From NCBI GenBank assembly GCA_016784605.1, contig JADHUI010000020.1, positions 1 to 45,258 on the forward strand: 45,258 nucleotides of DNA. Reading direction: 5' to 3'. Shown here piece by piece: positions 44,127 to 45,258 of this stretch. How positions within the stretch are numbered: position 1 is the first letter of the stretch; each line of letters begins with the position of its first letter. The translations under genes and the position numbers were made by a program. The DNA is from Fidelibacterota bacterium. GTDB taxonomy: Bacteria > Fidelibacterota > Marinisomatia > Marinisomatales > UBA1611. Below the pieces are notes generated by a model. It was not told where the DNA came from and did no database searches. It worked only from the letters and a program-made list of their open reading frames with translations.

Positions 44127-44992
44127 TAGAGCACCCAGGTATAACCCATTGCTACAACAACAGTCACATGAATAATCATAATAACAATCATCGTATATGC
44201 GAATGGTTTATGAATTACATGCCAATAATGAAAAAGAGAATGAGCCGCATTCCAAAACGCAATTTGTCGATCCATTTTTACAATTTGACGTAATGAATGT
44301 TTAAAAGATTTCATATCTGTATCCGAAATTGAAGTGGTTGATTGAATATCTTTTTTTATTTTTTGCCATTTGAACCAACCAGAAACATCCATAAAAAAAA
44401 TGGTAAAGATTCCCCATAATCCTCTTTTTTCAATTTTCTCTGCTCCGGATAAATCTCGAATATGTGCAATGGACTTATCCGATATATTAAATTCTTTTTG
44501 AAAAGTTTGAATTGTATTAGAGAGTTTATTTTTGAATTCATCCCTTGTTAATTCTTTCCCGCTTACTCGGTGAGGGATTTTGACATAAATATATCTGCCT
44601 ATAAAACCACTGGATGCCACTGCCACCATGGACCAATAAGAGATGGAAACAAGTCCTCCAAATTTAAAAGCTGTATGAAAGGTGACTAAAATAGGTCCAG
44701 CTATTCCAAGAAAAATATGATAATTTAACCATGTGGGAAGTTTTCCCCATTTCTGAAAAAAGGAGACACGTTTCCTTAATGAATATGTAAACATGATTAT
44801 CATCATTAAGCTTCCTAGAATGCCAAGACCATGCCCTACAAACCCTCCCGGTTTCCAGGCTCTATGAAGCGATATTCTGGGGCGATCAATTAGTGACGCT
44901 AAATAATATTCCCCCGCAGTCATTAGAATCCAAATAATAAACCCAAAGGTTATTAATGATAAAAGGGTAATGATATATCGATGAATATTCAT
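44126..44992 (-). CDS. Diheme cytochrome b-type membrane protein
   Basis: This 288-residue protein has about five predicted helices (near 5-27, 52-70, 90-110, 115-137 and 265-285) and a long cytosolic loop (140-245). Two helices carry His pairs at identical spacing, H92/H106 and H261/H275 (H-x13-H). This is the pattern that holds two stacked b hemes across the membrane in cytochrome b proteins. It would link cytosolic reductants to the periplasm or quinone pool. It is the first gene of the multiheme operon and lies downstream of the ATTAGAG inverted repeat. It is not close to any characterised family that I can name, though the layout resembles NarI/HdrE-type cytochromes b. Confidence 0.75.
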   Translation of the reverse strand: MNIHRYIITLLSLITFGFIIWILMTAGEYYLASLIDRPRISLHRAWKPGGFVGHGLGILGSLMMIIMFTYSLRKRVSFFQKWGKLPTWLNYHIFLGIAGPILVTFHTAFKFGGLVSISYWSMVAVASSGFIGRYIYVKIPHRVSGKELTRDEFKNKLSNTIQTFQKEFNISDKSIAHIRDLSGAEKIEKRGLWGIFTIFFMDVSGWFKWQKIKKDIQSTTSISDTDMKSFKHSLRQIVKMDRQIAFWNAAHSLFHYWHVIHKPFAYTMIVIMIIHVTVVVAMGYTWVL

Positions 44993-45025
44993 AATTAAAG
45001 TTACTCAAATTAATATGATAAGATG

Positions 45026-45052
45026 ATTAGAGTTTGATTAGAAAACTCTAAT
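45026..45052. promoter_or_regulatory. Perfect inverted repeat of the ATTAGAG box at the multiheme operon promoter
   Basis: ATTAGAGTTT at 45026-45035 and AAACTCTAAT at 45043-45052 are perfect mirror arms with GATTAGA between them. It lies 34 bases upstream of the cytochrome b start at 44992. The same ATTAGAG core is repeated before the second Rrf2 gene (34831-34909). It is a strong candidate operator for that regulator. Confidence 0.7.
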
Positions 45053-45151
45053 ATTAGTATAGCGTATATTTATGCAATTCAGATGTAAATTACTGGATGA
45101 ATCATTGGAGCAGTTTGTGCATGGACTTCATACGAAAAAGTTGAGTCAAAG

Positions 45152-45258
45152 TTAAGCAACATTTGTTAGTTCTCCATATTCAATAGGTGTTTTGTAGCCT
45201 AGGGCTGAATGAAGCCTTTGGCGATTATAAAATACCTCTATGTATTCAAATATGTCTT
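45152..45258 (-). CDS. 3' end of an IS3-family transposase gene (orfB), cut by the window edge
   Basis: On the minus strand, bases 45258 to 45152 read in frame to a TAA with the tail '[20 protein letters not shown]', the typical C-terminus of IS3/IS150-group DDE integrases ('FYN..R.H..LGY.TP'). Only about 34 residues are in the window. The insertion sequence end should lie within about 45060-45150, between this gene and the cytochrome b promoter. I could not identify an inverted terminal repeat because the partner end is outside the window. Confidence 0.88.
   Translation of the reverse strand, partial: DIFEYIEVFYNRQRLHSALGYKTPIEYGELTNVA

Noticed and set aside
34967-44992. Assignment to MtrCAB or another named porin-cytochrome conduit
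   Set aside because: Heme numbers, barrel length and the reductase genes do not fit any named conduit that I know; only the general idea of a conduit is kept.

Overview
The window is AT-rich bacterial DNA. Gene content points to a Gram-negative member of the Fibrobacteres-Chlorobi-Bacteroidetes (FCB) superphylum, and I would guess a Marinimicrobia (SAR406)-like lineage. The grounds are a secreted protein ending in a type IX secretion (Por) sorting domain with the 'YPNPFNP' signature, a roughly 1,000-residue SecA with a large insertion, tandem coxC genes, and a porin/multiheme respiratory repertoire. The phylum is an inference; no rRNA is present to test it.

Layout. 1-3,950: end of a probable toxin gene and its HTH antitoxin, a 390-bp gene-free stretch with terminators and small repeats, a DEAD-box RNA helicase, two small exported proteins and a CBS-pair protein. 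4,025-18,977: a TPR lipoprotein, PhoH, then a forward run with a FAD oxidoreductase, thiolase, acyl-CoA dehydrogenase, leucine dehydrogenase, NusB, SecA and a Cys/Met PLP enzyme, followed by a five-cohesin-like T9SS cargo protein and tRNA-Leu(UAG). 19,037-29,234: two complete but different A-type cytochrome c oxidase operons (one headed by an Rrf2 regulator) separated by a Crp/Fnr regulator with a perfect palindrome at its promoter. 29,366-34,820: a cupredoxin-like protein, a Big2-diheme protein, a single-heme/beta-barrel fusion, a lipoprotein with an odd CxCH site, a diheme cytochrome and a second Rrf2 regulator. 34,967-44,992: a 10-kb co-directional operon with a membrane diheme cytochrome b, an FeS-flavoprotein, an FNR-type reductase, three multiheme cytochromes (17, 32 and 8 canonical CxxCH plus five non-canonical CxnCH sites), an outer-membrane barrel and a 2[4Fe-4S] ferredoxin. 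The window ends in the 3' end of an IS3-family transposase.

The most interesting content is the right half. I read the 34,967-44,992 operon as a possible electron conduit joining cytosolic NAD(P)H or ferredoxin to the outer membrane, through FNR and FeS-flavoprotein, diheme cytochrome b, periplasmic multihemes and an outer-membrane barrel. It does not match MtrCAB or other conduits I know. Its promoter carries a perfect 10-bp-arm inverted repeat built from ATTAGAG. The same heptamer is repeated upstream of the second Rrf2 gene, which heads the neighbouring heme-porin operon, so both operons may form one Rrf2 regulon. Separately, both CoxA proteins lack the K-channel lysine (Phe or Ile in its place) while keeping the D-channel residues. 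The Sco-like assembly protein has lost its copper ligands. Each cox operon encodes a 74-residue exported protein with a CxxC just after the signal peptide, which could supply the missing copper-handling cysteines. These functional links are inferences from sequence and context.
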